Assembly (NCBI GenBank): GCA_947568835.1
Contig: OX387604.1
Coordinates: 5,901,360-5,965,359, forward strand
From: Protonemura montana
Taxonomy: Eukaryota; Arthropoda; Insecta; Plecoptera; Nemouridae
Direction of reading: 5' to 3'
DNA: 64,000 nucleotides
Position numbers and translations under genes: made by a program. Below, one piece after another: positions 1 to 11,299 of this stretch. Every line of letters starts with the position of its first letter. Within the stretch, counting starts at the first letter, position 1. The notes below the pieces were generated by a model. That model was not told the origin of the DNA, ran no database searches, and worked only from the letters and a program-made list of their open reading frames with translations.

Positions 1-673
1 TCGGATTGCCCATTCCTAGGAATACAGGATATACGGACTCCCACAAGCAAAGCAATTGGGTTGATGAGTTTTTGGATGAAAGTTTCAAGCCGGTCTCTTC
101 TTCAAGTTCACGCAATCCGCCTTCAATCAGCGTTTCATCCCATTCAACATGCCCTCCTGGAGGAACCCAGGCACGAGGAAAAGTCCTCATGTGATCAGAG
201 CGCTGAGTCATTAAGATATGTTGATCGGAAGATTCTACGATAAGCGACACACCAACATATACACCTTGGTCTTGCTTGATATCTGGTTGATGTAAGTCTG
301 GGGTTTCCTTCAAAAGCCACAAAGGACACTCTGGAGAGTGCTGTGAAAATACAAATGTCAAAATCAAAACTGTCGGAATCTTTAGTCGAGTAATACAAAC
401 AAAAATAAATTATCAAAATAGACCTACTTGAAGCATAACTTCCATTGAACCATTATTTATTCCTGAGGAAAGAAATTTGTCTCTTCTAGAGATACCTTCT
501 TGTAAAGAGGGATATAATAGCAAGACATTATTCTCCAGTTTGCATGCTACTTGCACACAGAGGTCTGTTGGATGAAAGTAATTTACGATGCAGTCCACAA
601 ATTTTGCCAATGTGACTGTTTCACTTTTCTCATGGGATTTTAATCCCACGACAATACGTCGGATACCAGCCAT
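1..673 (-). CDS. NUDT17: NUDT17-like Nudix hydrolase, 5' part (partial)
   Basis: Two exons on the minus strand: 673-428 (82 codons, phase 0) and 340-1, open to the window edge, with a GTAGGT donor and a TTTTCACAG acceptor. The 195 residues seen align with the N-terminal 60% of animal NUDT17 (about 328 residues). A complete Nudix box lies at residues 145-167 (starts GGHVEWDE, then RELEEETGL), preceded by WVPP and followed by LWESVYP, both hallmarks of this subfamily. Nudix enzymes hydrolyse nucleoside diphosphates linked to another moiety; the box carries the metal-binding glutamates. An in-frame ATG eight codons upstream (697) exists, but the 673 start matches the family N-terminus (MAGIRR vs human MAEVRV). 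The C-terminal part lies outside the window. The gene is head to head with UBE2Z. Confidence 0.9.
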
Positions 674-697
674 TTCATTACGTTGATAAGCGAACAA

Positions 698-1393
698 GTG
701 ATAACAGAATCAACTCAAACGCACGTGATAGGCATTTGACAGATCGAAGCAGTCAGCTGTCATCTCGATTCTTAGCGGTGGCGCGGTGGTTAGCGGTTTG
801 GTTGGGTTCAGAGATTTTATGTTGGCATGCTTGCATGTCGTGCTCGTGGTTGGCACAAGCTCACCCCAACGAGTGGTATATTGCTGTCGTTCGGATGACG
901 GCTCTGTTGTTTCAGCTAAAAGTCCTTATCAAACAAACTGCTGGAGTAGGTGGTGGCTTCCGAATTTGTTCGTTTAATCATCCCTACGCACTGGTAGTTT
1001 AGCCCTTCAAACGCGGTTCGTTTGGTTTTGACCTCCTGGAGTGGAAGTAAGTGCAAGTAAGCTTGACCGCGCAACCCTTAAGATTTCCATCGCTCACCAC
1101 CAAATATTGATGGCGGACTAACAGCACTAGATAGCAAAACAGAAAGATTAAGTTCTTGTAAATCATTCTTCTATGTTAAATCACGCTTCACATTTTACTG
1201 TAATTGCAACCAACATGACATTTTTGAGAAAAATTGAAATATTCCCTAGAATATGGTGTTGTTAAAGAAAATTCTCTATCCTTTTCTAGGCTTTCAGTTA
1301 GATTTCCTCTATCCGAACCTAGTCTCAGTTGGCCATCTAAACTGTATAAGTTTCCTTTCATTTATTAGATTTGATCTGCTAAAAGAACCAAAA
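698..1393. promoter_or_regulatory. Divergent NUDT17/UBE2Z intergenic promoter region
   Basis: About 720 bp separates the NUDT17 start from the UBE2Z start codon. The segment from about 720 to 1080 is richer in G, C and CpG than the surroundings, as expected for a shared housekeeping promoter. A good splice donor (GTAAGT) at 1047 and an acceptor (CATTTATTAG) ending near 1367 suggest that UBE2Z has a non-coding first exon ending at 1046 and that its coding sequence starts in exon 2. No TATA box was recognised. The short open frames here look random. Confidence 0.5.
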
Positions 1394-3688
1394 ATGACGG
1401 AGACACCTGCCCCTTCTGACCTCAAAACCCTTGCTTTTGAAGTCCCGCCAATTATTCAGCTCCAGGAGCTAGCAAAAACAGATTGGGATCCAACAAGGAG
1501 GGGCCCTGAAATCCCAACGCCTCAGTGCTTATCGAGAGTAAAAAGGTTTGTTCCAAAATGTACATTATCTCAATTATTCAAATTATCATAAGGAACTTGA
1601 GTTTTCTTTTGGATGTTCGTTTTAGTTAATCAAGTGTTTATTTCCTTTTCACCAGGGATTTGATGACGATGTACAGCGATCCGCCGCCAGGCATATTTGC
1701 TGTACCAGACTCAACAGACATGACCACTATCCATGCTCTTATCACTGGATCTTTTGATACACCATATGAGGGTGGACTATTTTATTTTTTACTAAGCTGC
1801 CCACCTGATTACCCTATAAGACCACCGCGCGCGCGCTTCATGACCACAGATGGCGGCATGGTCCGCTTTAATCCTAATTTATATAAGAGTGGGAAAATTT
1901 GTTTGAGTATACTGGGAACATGGAATGGACCAACATGGAGTCCAGCTCAAAGCCTTTCTAGTGTACTCATCTCAATTCAAAGTATTCTCAACGAGAAACC
2001 TTACCACAACGAGCCGTCTTATGAAAAGGTAGGCTTGTTGTATTATGCTTTCCTCGTGTGGCTTTCTTGGCCTACAGATATCTGCAACTAAAACATTTGT
2101 TTGCTTTATCTTTAGGAAAAAAATCCGGGCGATGTTGCTAGATACAACGAAATAATCCAGCACGAAACTTTGCGTGTGGCTGTCTGTGGTATGCTAGAAA
2201 ATCAAACAAGCTTGTGGATTCCTCGATCTCTGACTGATGTAATGGAAAAAACCTTCCTCGAGTATTTTGATACATATATGGCAACTGCAAAGAAAAAGGT
2301 TCATTTGGATGGACAACCGATGCATGTAAGTCCTTTTACACAAACGTTAATCATTTCATTTGCAAAGTATGTAGATGTAGTACACCAATCCATGATACAC
2401 AAAACTTTGGTCTGTGGAGTCATGTAAAATATTTTAACTCTGCATTCTTTTCTTGAAATAATACAAACTGTTTTTATTTTTTTATGACTTTCAGACAGAC
2501 CACGGTCTATTTTCAAAGAAATTAATGTATTACATTTTTCTAACAGGGCACTGTTTCACACAAATTTTATTTAAGGGTGCATAATCATACTCGATTATTA
2601 TCATTGTCACACTGACGGTAGGGGCGTGGTTTGTCCGGAAAACTTCAAGAACAGAGACCAAAACAAATTATCAAGCTAGCAATCAGATGGATCTTTCCCC
2701 ATAGAGATACACACTACAAGTTTTCTATCTTAAGACGTGGTAAACTATCATATTCATATGTAGCGCCGCATGTGGTCGTAGCGTCGCTGCATCTTCTTCC
2801 TCCCCTCGTCAAGACAAAATGTTTTGCTTTTCAGATTATTTGACATTTTTTAATTTTTGTTATGGAAACATGAAAATTAGTGGTGGTGGTCTGACTAATG
2901 CGGACAAAAGCATGGGTCGTCCCTAGTTATATCAGTACACATTCAAAGAATAGTGGGACAGAATGTGTGGGTCGCTTGAAGCAAGCTTACACACGATTGT
3001 TTTTGTCTTGAAACTTTCTTTTCGACGTTGGAAAACTTGTTTTGCCCTGCCGCATGGCTTTTTACAGAGCAAGGGCAGGGAGGCAGACAAAATTCAATAT
3101 CTCCAATGCTTATTAAAAGTCTAACGCTTTGTTGTAATTAAATTTTCCATTTTAAGTATATTATTAAAACGAACATGTGCCTGTTTATCAAATTTTCCCT
3201 CAAATTATTAAAAATCTAGTTTTTCCTCAATTTCTCTAGAATCGGTTACAGATTTTAAGCACTCAAGCTTAATTTTTCATATTTCAACGATGGTCTTTGT
3301 ATTTCAAATATTTCATTAAATTTTACATCATTAATCACAACTCATCAAACTAATTGAAATCAAAGTTGTCACTCATACGGGAACGGTGCTAGCTACTTGG
3401 AAGCAAAACATTTTTGAAGGACCAATTTTCTTATTTACAATACATTATATAGCAGGCATGTATATTATTAATTTCTTGGGCAGGTAGTAATGGCTTGTAA
3501 TGTTGCAGGATCCATTCTTCGATGAGCGTGGAACATACCAGTATGGAGTAATAATTATGCGGCTAAATCATTTGTTCCTGAAAATCAGTGCCAAGCAAGC
3601 GTTTGGAGGAGACAAAACCAAATTGTCCGAAGAGTGCTCTGAAATAAGTGATAGTGAGGAACTGGAGCCAGGGGAAATAAGGGACTAA
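1394..3688 (+). CDS. UBE2Z: UBE2Z, ubiquitin-conjugating enzyme E2 Z
   Basis: Coding exons 1394-1545, 1656-2028, 2116-2325 and 3509-3688 total 915 nt (304 residues plus stop) with matching phases. The product is the UBA6-linked E2 that loads ubiquitin or FAT10. The UBC fold runs from about residue 40. It includes [10 protein letters not shown] (103-112), NPNLY, and the active-site segment [13 protein letters not shown] with catalytic Cys133, followed by WSPAQSL. The usual HPN motif reads NPN, as in other UBE2Z proteins. The C-terminal exon ends in an acidic tail ([17 protein letters not shown]). Compared with human UBE2Z the N-terminal extension is short; the chosen ATG is the first in frame after a plausible acceptor at about 1367. 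An upstream in-frame ATG at 1253 lies in what looks like the preceding intron. The 1.2 kb last intron (2326-3508) holds no recognised gene. Confidence 0.96.
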
Positions 3689-6600
3689 CAGCTGCAATCA
3701 ACGTTTCAGTGCGACAGTGGCTACCTTATCGTGGGGTTTACTTCTAGCGTCATTTGGTTTCATAGCCGAAAACAAGAATCTGCATTGTGTGCAAAGTGAT
3801 ATAAATCGGTATGTTACGGGCCAAAACTCACACGGTTAACATTAAGGCGTAATTTTCATCTTCTGTCAATACCAATAATTTATTGTTATCGAGTCCATAT
3901 TTGTAAATTTCTAATATATTATCTGTACTTTCACTTTACGTACTTTTCGTGGTTGTGTGCAAGTCCAATGGGAAAAATGCCCAGCAAAAAAAGCTAGAGT
4001 AGATTCACATCTTAAGATAGCAAAATTAAGATACTCTCATCTAGACAAAATTTGCATCTCCCGGATATTTTGGATACCATTGAAACTCATCAACTTGGCT
4101 GTATTATTTTAATACCAGTTCAGCCCGCACACTGTTGTGCCCGCTTCCATCTAGTATTTCATCCTTTGTTCGTAAATATTTTGTATACCATCGATAAGGA
4201 AGCCCTGACGTTTGCACATTGGAAAATTGCAATATAAGCGGAGCTGCCTTCACTGGTAGGCAATGCGAGCCGCATGGGCTGTGTACCTACTCAAATACCT
4301 ATTAGTTATATTGTCTGCAAAACTAGACGAGCAGGAAGAACATGTTTTGGAACTGTTCTACAAATTTTTCATGCTTTTTTGTCCTTGCACATTTTATTTC
4401 ATCCATTAATTACTTCACTGGTAAAAAACGAACTAATTGGTATGTTGGCTTTAAAAATGAAATAATCAATTAATTACATTTCTGATATATTTGATAAAAT
4501 AAAATATTATGGGCAATTGAGAGATATCCCATAACTTTTTTTATTTGTGTATATCATGGATGATAAATATCAGATAAAGCTTACACAGATATTTCATCTT
4601 AGGTTGAAATTGGCCATGTGAAACCGCGAGGTATGGCAGTTTCTTCATGTATTATTGCATTTCTTTTCTTGTCTCACACTGCTGATTAACAGTTTGTGAT
4701 ACAAACTTATAAACTCCTCTCAAACGATCGTGATATATACACTTTCCTGTGCAGCTTTCTGAACTACTATCATTGCTGCTACTAGCAACAATTTCCTTAA
4801 GTATCATGCCTTAGGATGGTATTTCCATGTAAGCACACTCTTAGTTTGAACATCTATTTTATCGTTTTGTTTTCAGTCTGTCAATATTTTTTAAATTATT
4901 AAATTTAAAATTACAACAACAATATTTAAATACATCAGAATTTAGATAATTATAGCTTGTTAAGGATAATATTATTTGTTATTACCGTATGAACTATAAA
5001 GGCCTTAATAAATAATTGCCTTGACTTTGAGATAACATATTGGGTAATAAGCTAAAAAAAAGGAAATTTGCTAAAAGCTATTATAGGTGAAATGGAGACC
5101 TGTAAAATATGCAAATATGTTCATGCCTAAAGCTGTGCCTCTAGATTAGGTTGGTGCCATAAACGGTTATGTAAGGAGGAGTGGTCTCAATAGAAACTGT
5201 CTTGGTGACAAAGACAGTAGCTAAAACACACCAGAAATGTGAATTCACTTGCTCTAATAGATCTTGAAACTTGGTCAGTCTCCCTTGCTTCAATCACCGG
5301 AAGGGGGGCTCTTACTTAAGCACAATCGCGTTACCCGGGTCACATTAACTAACTAGTTTTAGCTATTTTTACGAGATATTTTTATTTTTTCAAAATATCA
5401 AAACCTGTCTGTAATGAATAGCTGGTGTCAGTGTTTGTAGTGCTCAGACTCTGTGCAACTCGGAGCATAAGGCCGAGTTACTTGCGCAGCCCTTTCATTT
5501 ACTCCTCCCAAAATAAACATATGTAACAAAAATTTGAGTATGTAAATTATCTATTAATTAATCATTAATTAATAAATCAATTATGTACATTTCAATACAT
5601 ATGTGAGGACCAAAATGCTGAAATTTTTAGAAAAAAAAATGTTCCTGCTCAGATAGCTAGCGCAGTTCTCTAGCATAATCAATGGCTCAATCAAACAGCC
5701 CTGTGTATTAAACATAGCTTTATACTTTTGTAAGATAACTGTAATATAAACAGTGTTGTATTATCTCATGCGAGATTTGTCATTGATAATTCCTTAGGCA
5801 TGAGCTAAAGAATTGGGATGGAGAGTTCACAGCCTGGTTAACATCCATCTACGATGTTAATGCAAGTATCTGTATTATCTGAGCTAGAAGATTACAAGAT
5901 TGAAGGACATTAAAAATTGCGATTGTTCAGAACTTGTATAAGCAGCGAATCAACGAAACAATCTTAATAGATCTGATCGATTCTGTTCGTAATTAAATAC
6001 TTAATTTATTGATTCCTGCAATTGTTGCTGATTAGTTTACATTTACAGTAACTAACCAAGTTACCTTTGTAATGAATTCCAGTATTTTTTTGATTTTGTC
6101 TGTTGATTAAACAATGATAAGAAAATTGAAAATTAATCCTTAATAATTTTACTAATATTATGCTTTCCTCGACACCTGTGTCTTGCGACTTGTACAGTGA
6201 ATATCACGTCATCAACATAGTAAGAGAGCATTAGCTTCCCAAAGATCCCATTTCATAGGATGTCTTGGTGTGTGGGAAACTGTATTTCCCTGGACATCAG
6301 TGCAAATAGTTAAAAATTACTGTTAAAAATGCCACTTTTTTTGGAAGAGAAAAGTGTGAGGATGGTACCACAGCTTTTCTTGTAAACTGTCCTGCACCAT
6401 GTTAGCATCTGATGTTTAGCTGGTGATCCATTCTAAAAGTAATGATAGCATCACCATTTTTCACCAGCCTCACTAAACCAGTGTAGCATGTAGCAGGACT
6501 GGGTTAAAGAAAACGGTCACTTTCAACAGTGGCTGGGAAAAAAGTGCGTGCGCGGAGATTTTCCGCCAACTTGGGGGGGGGGGGGGCAGATTTTATGAAA

Positions 6601-7014
6601 TTTTCACAGCAGTAGTGAAAATATTGGAAAAGTACGGACTACGGAGAGTTCAAAAATAATTATTGGAGCCAGGCGCGAACAAAGTGTTGCTGGTATAAGG
6701 ATTGCTACTGTTGTTTTCTGTATGGTTATTCAAATCCCACATACTAGTAGGCTGTCTGAAAAGTCTCCATTCTCTCAATAAGATTGGGGACATATTTTTG
6801 TATTGAAGGTGCAGGAACAGCACGAATGTTTACTGGGTGCTAAAAAAAAAATATCTTGTTATATATGATATCTTTTATTATATCTTTTAAAAAGAATATT
6901 TTTTTAGCTTCCACTGGCACTTCAACAATTAACAATTTTTTATGTTTCATCGTAAGGCCTGGGATTTACTCAATGCAGTTTATATTTATGTATTAATTGA
7001 TTCTCTGTTTGCAG
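3689..7014. other. Intergenic, AT-rich, nothing recognised
   Basis: Presumably the UBE2Z 3' UTR followed by intergenic DNA. AATAAA occurs at 4498-4503, but no polyadenylation site can be fixed. Simple sequence includes TTAATTAA-rich tracts near 5550 and a 12-base G run near 6577. A moderately GC-rich patch at about 5100-5335 has a repeat-like look but could not be assigned. Open frames are short and show no family features. Confidence 0.5.
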
Positions 7015-7631
7015 CAAACCGATCCCAAGAATGTCTTCTAGCTCCAGCAACACATTGTTGGATGCATTAGGGATTCAAGAACCACCGACTCACCTGCAAC
7101 TGCTTTGAATACAACTTTACACAAGGTCAGTTGAAGTTCATACAATTGCTCTTATGAGAAACCAACGAGAAGTTGTCGATATCTGAGTCGTGAATTCTTC
7201 TAGATTGCTGTCAACGGCTGCTGGAGACCTGCTCTTGTGAAAGGCCAACAACAGAGACTGTCCCCAAGTTTCCTTCAACAAAGCTTGTCATGTCTACTGA
7301 AGGTGAGCAATTCAGAGCAATGGTAGATATCAATATTTTAACAATTGTCACTATTTTTACCTCAGTTAAATGAAGATTGCTAGAGCATATATTTTACAAC
7401 AAATTCTAGACAAAGACTGTTTAAATTTTAATGAAACGTAAGACAGTTGCAACTTAATTTAATAAATACATCTTTCTGTATTTCCTATAAGAGTGTCTTT
7501 GTGTATACTGCCTATAAGAGTGTATTCCAGGTATGTTTGAACCAGCTTTTAGCCAGTTTTAACCGGACGATGAGCATGCCGTGACATTTGCAAAAGGATT
7601 TTTGAAAAATGAACCAGATATAAGGCCAGCG

Positions 7632-8267
7632 TAGTGATGCAAAATGCTCGAGCATCATATTTTTGAGAATATTCTCGAGCACGAGCATTTTCTGAGCATT
7701 TTCCCCAAATTACATTTTACCCTTGATTTACTTATTGATTTCACTTTATTATTTTATTTTATTTTTACTTATCATGCATGGAAGTTCATTAAGGAGAAAT
7801 AGATAGAAGATGGTAAAAAGGTACCTTTGATTGAATGTATGATTCACCTCTCAGCTGCTTTACAATTAATGCAGACGATTTATGAGGTGATTCGTCATTT
7901 TAGTCTATAATATTTACACTTAAATTTCCCATCTTGAGCATTAAAAACCGTCCAAACGGTTCCTTTCGGTTTAGTTTTTCCCACGCTTCTTGGTGTAGCT
8001 AAAAAAAAACTTTGAAATGCAGATTGCAGACCCTTTGATAAGGCCAGACCTTTGTATATAGACCTTACACAGACCTTTTATATACAGACCTTTGTGTATA
8101 TGTATATATCAAGGATCAGAAAGTATCCTATCGCCTAATTTAGCGGGAAATAACATAATTTTTAAAATATTAACATTTGTTGACATTTCAAGTCAGTTTG
8201 AAGATTATGCTTGTTTATGCTCAGACCATAATCTCTCGGAGAATATTCTCCGGCTGCATCTCTAGCC
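7632..8267. mobile_element. Non-autonomous hAT-like element, about 640 bp
   Basis: The left end begins TAGTGATGCA and the right end finishes TGCATCTCTA close to 8264, an imperfect inverted repeat fitting the hAT 5'-YARNG start. The left end continues with a self-complementary stretch (GCTCGAGCAT, then TTCTCGAGC), echoed by GAGAATATTCTC at the right end. Seven bases, GCCAGCG, occur on both sides (7625-7631 and 8268-8274) and may be a worn target duplication, although the right copy sits three bases beyond the expected end. Inside, 8027-8105 has three short degenerate CAGACCTT repeats. No transposase is visible. Confidence 0.45.
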
Positions 8268-8307
8268 GCCAGCGACACAATTTTTTATCGCTAATTTTGT
8301 TACATTT

Positions 8308-8402
8308 TCCCTTCTAGGCTAGTAGCTTCTGGGCTTCCACTCATTCACTGACGCTATTAGACCAGTACCACATGGACTGTTGTCAATCCCAATAATCAAA
8401 CA
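8308..8402 (+). mobile_element. 5S-SINE, 3' fragment
   Basis: This 95 bp piece matches the last part of the 5S-derived SINE found elsewhere in the window. It shares CCTTCTAGGCTAG, then CCACTCATTC, GACGC-ATTAGACCAG, and a tail ending CAATAATCA. The 5S-like head is missing, so this is a 5'-truncated or eroded copy. Confidence 0.6.
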
Positions 8403-9251
8403 ACCGGAGTTGCAAACTGCTAGCTTGCCAGTCTGGCACAGTTGGCTATCCTGACAGGCCTTAATATTTCCCTAATTTTGCAGGTTGGCGTTCCCTCCCC
8501 TCTTGGCCGTGAAAGTCGACCCGCTGCAACCAACAGAAGGAGAACTCTGCTGGGGAAACATCGATCTACGTCGACGCAAGACCAGCCGCTTTGTCCATTT
8601 TCCGTCCCTCGGGGAGAAAAACATGGTTTTTATTTTATCACAGTGATCGATTCTTGGCAACGGAAAAACAAGCATATACAACTTATACTAGCACTACTAG
8701 CACTTATACTACAATATAAGTGTTGTTGGGAATCAAACAACCGCAGAATGAGAAGCAGAAGGTCACTGGGACAGATATCTCGTGAAACAGCTGTTCTTTA
8801 GCTTCCTCCAATCAAAAGCACCGGTCAACTGGAATGTAAAACTTATTTTGATCTTGTTTATTGGACGTAGCTACCCAATAGCTTCCAGGGCAGTTTGAAA
8901 TCCGTTTTGTGTTCTGCTTTGAACTTGAGATAGTTGTTGGTGTTGGATAGTGGCTTGGATTTGGATGAGAACTTTCGCACCGGTTTCGAAAAAACTCTTT
9001 TTGACTGGGTTTTTGAATGCTAAGCAAAGAACAACTAATTTTCCCAACATTTACCAACAGTAATTGTTAGGGTAATTATATAAGTAAAAGTAATTGTTTA
9101 TATTTTTGTGTTTCTTTTTGTAACCAGAGAAATGTCAGGACTGCTTTCACCCTTGATAAAGTAAAAGGCTTAGTTGCAAAAACTTGTTACTGCTTGTGAT
9201 CATGAAATGTACTGCCATGACTAACAATAAAAACAAAATTTTGCACACACA

Positions 9252-9705
9252 GTCTTTTGTATTCCAAAAAAAAAAAAGTTCTGTCCCAGCTACGAAGCTA
9301 GTACGTTACCATTGAGCCTTGCTGCCCTGATGGAGACAGGTTGGTGGAAGTTGTATATATGCATTCGTTTTTGGGCTTAGTAAAAAAAATCTTCAAAATT
9401 TTACATCACAACAGACAAACAGACAAAATTGCGGGGCGCCGGGAAGCGAACTGTCTTTTGTATTACAAAAAAAAAAAAGTTCTGTCCCAGCTACGAAGCT
9501 AGTACGTTACCATTGAGCCTTGCTGCCCTGATGGAGACAGGTTGGTGGAAGTTGTATATATGCATTCGTTTTTGGGCTTAGTAAAAAAAATCTTCAAAAT
9601 TTTACATCACAACAGACAAACAGACAAAATTGCGGGGCGCCGGGAAGCGAACTGCGGACCCCACGCCCTGAAATTTCCGACCATCCTCCTGCGCTACAAG
9701 GACGT
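9252..9705 (-). mobile_element. tRNA-headed SINE with 201 bp tandem duplication
   Basis: On the minus strand a tRNA-like head has box A TAGCGCAGGAGG (9696-9685), fitting TRGYNNARNNGG. It has a box B-like AGTTCGCTTCCC (9653-9642) at the spacing usual for tRNA genes. A body with GTCTGTTTGTCTGTTG follows, then a tail ending in a run of 12 T. The body-plus-tail unit is repeated at a 201 bp offset: the copy at about 9252-9452 matches about 9453-9653 nearly perfectly. The repeat joint falls just inside box B, so the second unit lacks box A. The two copies differ by very few bases, so the duplication is younger than the element. Confidence 0.6.
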
Positions 9706-9779
9706 ACAAAAAGCGAAGCGGGTGGGATCCGAACTCATGTTTGTCCGGGTCATTCAAACATTGGTTCTCGTAAAATAGG

Positions 9780-10300
9780 TATAAAACGAGCGACTGGAGC
9801 ACATCTTTTTGCGAATTGCTTGACCTCTCAAAATAAGTTTTTGTGAGAGCATACTCGGTTTTGTGTATAACATTGCTTGGTTGATATTGTGAATGCGGAC
9901 CCTTGGTTCGCTGATGGTAAAGGCTCTAAGGTTTATTAGGCATATTAACTTCCGGTCCGTTGTCACTGCCATTGCGTGCGCTGGTAAGATCGCACTACAA
10001 CGCAGAAATATCGTGTCTTGTGTATAGGTTAAGTCAGAATATCACATATTTTTATCTCCCGATCGGTCCTATTTTGAGGCGTTGCTTATGCCTAAAATTC
10101 AAAAGCTATATTTCATAAAATTGTGTCAAGTAGCTGGGAATGAATGACGTTGTCAGGAAATTTAGTTTGCCTGTGAACACTTTGAAGCAACTCGTGGTAC
10201 GCGTGAGTGCCACGGGACTGCCTATACGTACGGTTAATCCAACCATGACAAGTTTCAACTGAAATAATCGTCTAAAACGAGGCGAAAATTTGTCTCTTCG
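9780..10300. other. Intergenic, no gene seen
   Basis: Unique-looking sequence between the tRNA SINE and the promoter-like island. TATAAAA occurs at 9780-9786 but with no recognisable transcript behind it. Open frames are short. Confidence 0.4.
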
Positions 10301-10490
10301 TACCAGGCGAGTAGCCGACAGAAGAGTATCGCCTGAAACCTACTGCATCGCTGTGCAAGTGACGTCACAACACGTGCTCGATCGACCCCGCCTCGTACTT
10401 TCGATCGACTGAAGCGCGGCTCCCATTGGCTGACCGGTTTTCGAAGTGGATCGAGGTGATAACAGCAATGGCGTCCACGGCTGCTATCAC
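10300..10490. promoter_or_regulatory. Promoter-like GC-rich island with CRE and E-box
   Basis: A CpG-rich patch in otherwise AT-rich DNA. It contains a perfect palindromic cAMP-response element TGACGTCA (10360-10367), an E-box CACGTG (10371-10376), a GC-box-like CCCCGCC at about 10386, and an inverted CCAAT box (ATTGG, 10425-10429). Read on the minus strand the order CCAAT, GC box, E-box, CRE is that of an ordinary TATA-less promoter, but no gene is identified next to it. A short frame MASTAAITD starts at 10468 on the plus strand. Function is inferred from motifs alone. Confidence 0.4.
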
Positions 10491-10668
10491 AGACTAAATG
10501 TTTTCCAGGCATGCAGATGCTAAACAACTGCAAATTCTCGTACTGAAATTGCGGATGTTTAATTAGATAATTTTAACTATGTTAGCATTTGTTAGTTGTG
10601 AGTGTTCTTGACCAAATCAAGTCACTCAGCGGGTCCAATTGGTTACGAGCCCTCCTCGAATATTCACA

Positions 10669-10905
10669 CCGAAAGGTTTAGCGTGTTGGAAACACCGGTT
10701 CTCGTGAGATCACCGACGTTAAGCAACAATGCGCTGGGTCAGGTATTGGATGGGTGACCATCATACACATGATCAATTATGTTCGGGAGAGAGGATGGAG
10801 GAATGAAAGTTAGTACAGCAACTTCACTCGTCTTGCTTATCAAACACTCTACAGCATGGCTTTGTGGAGGAATCCTCCTGTTCGAGTTGTACCTTCCTGA
10901 AAGCC
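10669..10905 (+). mobile_element. 5S-SINE, 5' part (3'-truncated)
   Basis: Starts with the family head (GGTTTAGCGTGTTGGAAACA), followed by a 5S-rRNA-like stretch, CCGGTTCTCGTGAGATCACC through TGGATGGGTGACC. It then runs through the GAAAGTTAGTACAGCAAC and TTGTGGAGGAATCC body up to the point GTTGTACC, where similarity stops. The 5S part includes the box A and box C regions of the type 1 internal Pol III promoter. Confidence 0.8.
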
Positions 10906-11299
10906 TTCCTGGAAATTACCAAAATTTCAGCCGAACTTCTCCATTTCTTTTCTTACCGTTTTAACAATGCTAAATGCCAGTTAAATAAGCAGGTTAAGAT
11001 GAAAACAGAAGTATCTGATTAGGTGTAACCATGGGGATGAGTCTTATAAATTATGTTGGAATTATTAAAATTGCCCGTTAGCAGAAATGTTACCCAAAGT
11101 TGTATATGCACTCCCAAGTAAATGTCATAAAGGAAAGAAATTAGATTAACGGTTTTGTCAAAGGTTGACAAACAAACCGTTACCAAACTTTTAACTCTTG
11201 TTTATTTGTATCTTTCTAAAGTTGATGGGTTTAATGCTTATTGGATGGCAAACACTTTAATACGTGTACCTACCTAATTTTTATCACCAACTCTCCCAT
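10906..11299. other. Intergenic, nothing recognised
   Basis: AT-rich sequence between a SINE and the putative piggyBac-like remnant; no coding, RNA or repeat signal seen. Confidence 0.4.

Larger units (their letters stand above)
7015..9240 (+). ncRNA. Candidate spliced non-coding transcript
   Basis: Three stretches with good splice borders lie in the same orientation: 7015-7125 (acceptor TTCTCTGTTTGCAG, donor GTCAGT), 7204-7302 (acceptor TTCTTCTAG, donor GTGAGC) and 8484 to about 9240 (acceptor CCTAATTTTGCAG). The last contains AATAAA near 9225. None carries a continuous coding frame across the joins; the first holds only a 25-codon frame starting MSSSSS. This is inferred from splice-like signals alone. 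It could equally be an alternative UBE2Z 3' extension or chance matches. The intervening 7632-8267 is a transposon and 8308-8402 a SINE fragment. Confidence 0.25.

Noticed and set aside
8442-8801. A 119-codon plus-strand frame as a protein gene
   Set aside because: It runs straight through a good splice acceptor at 8483, has no family features and a composition typical of chance frames.
9640-9700. A functional tRNA gene
   Set aside because: Box A and box B are recognisable but the acceptor and anticodon stems do not pair, and the sequence continues into a SINE body.
10255-10533. A 92-codon minus-strand frame as a gene
   Set aside because: It overlaps the promoter-like island; open only because of high GC. 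No recognisable domain.
10669-10770. A 5S rRNA gene
   Set aside because: Only the internal and 3' parts of 5S are present, without the 5' end or a T-run terminator, and the same piece recurs with a long shared 3' body; it is a SINE head.
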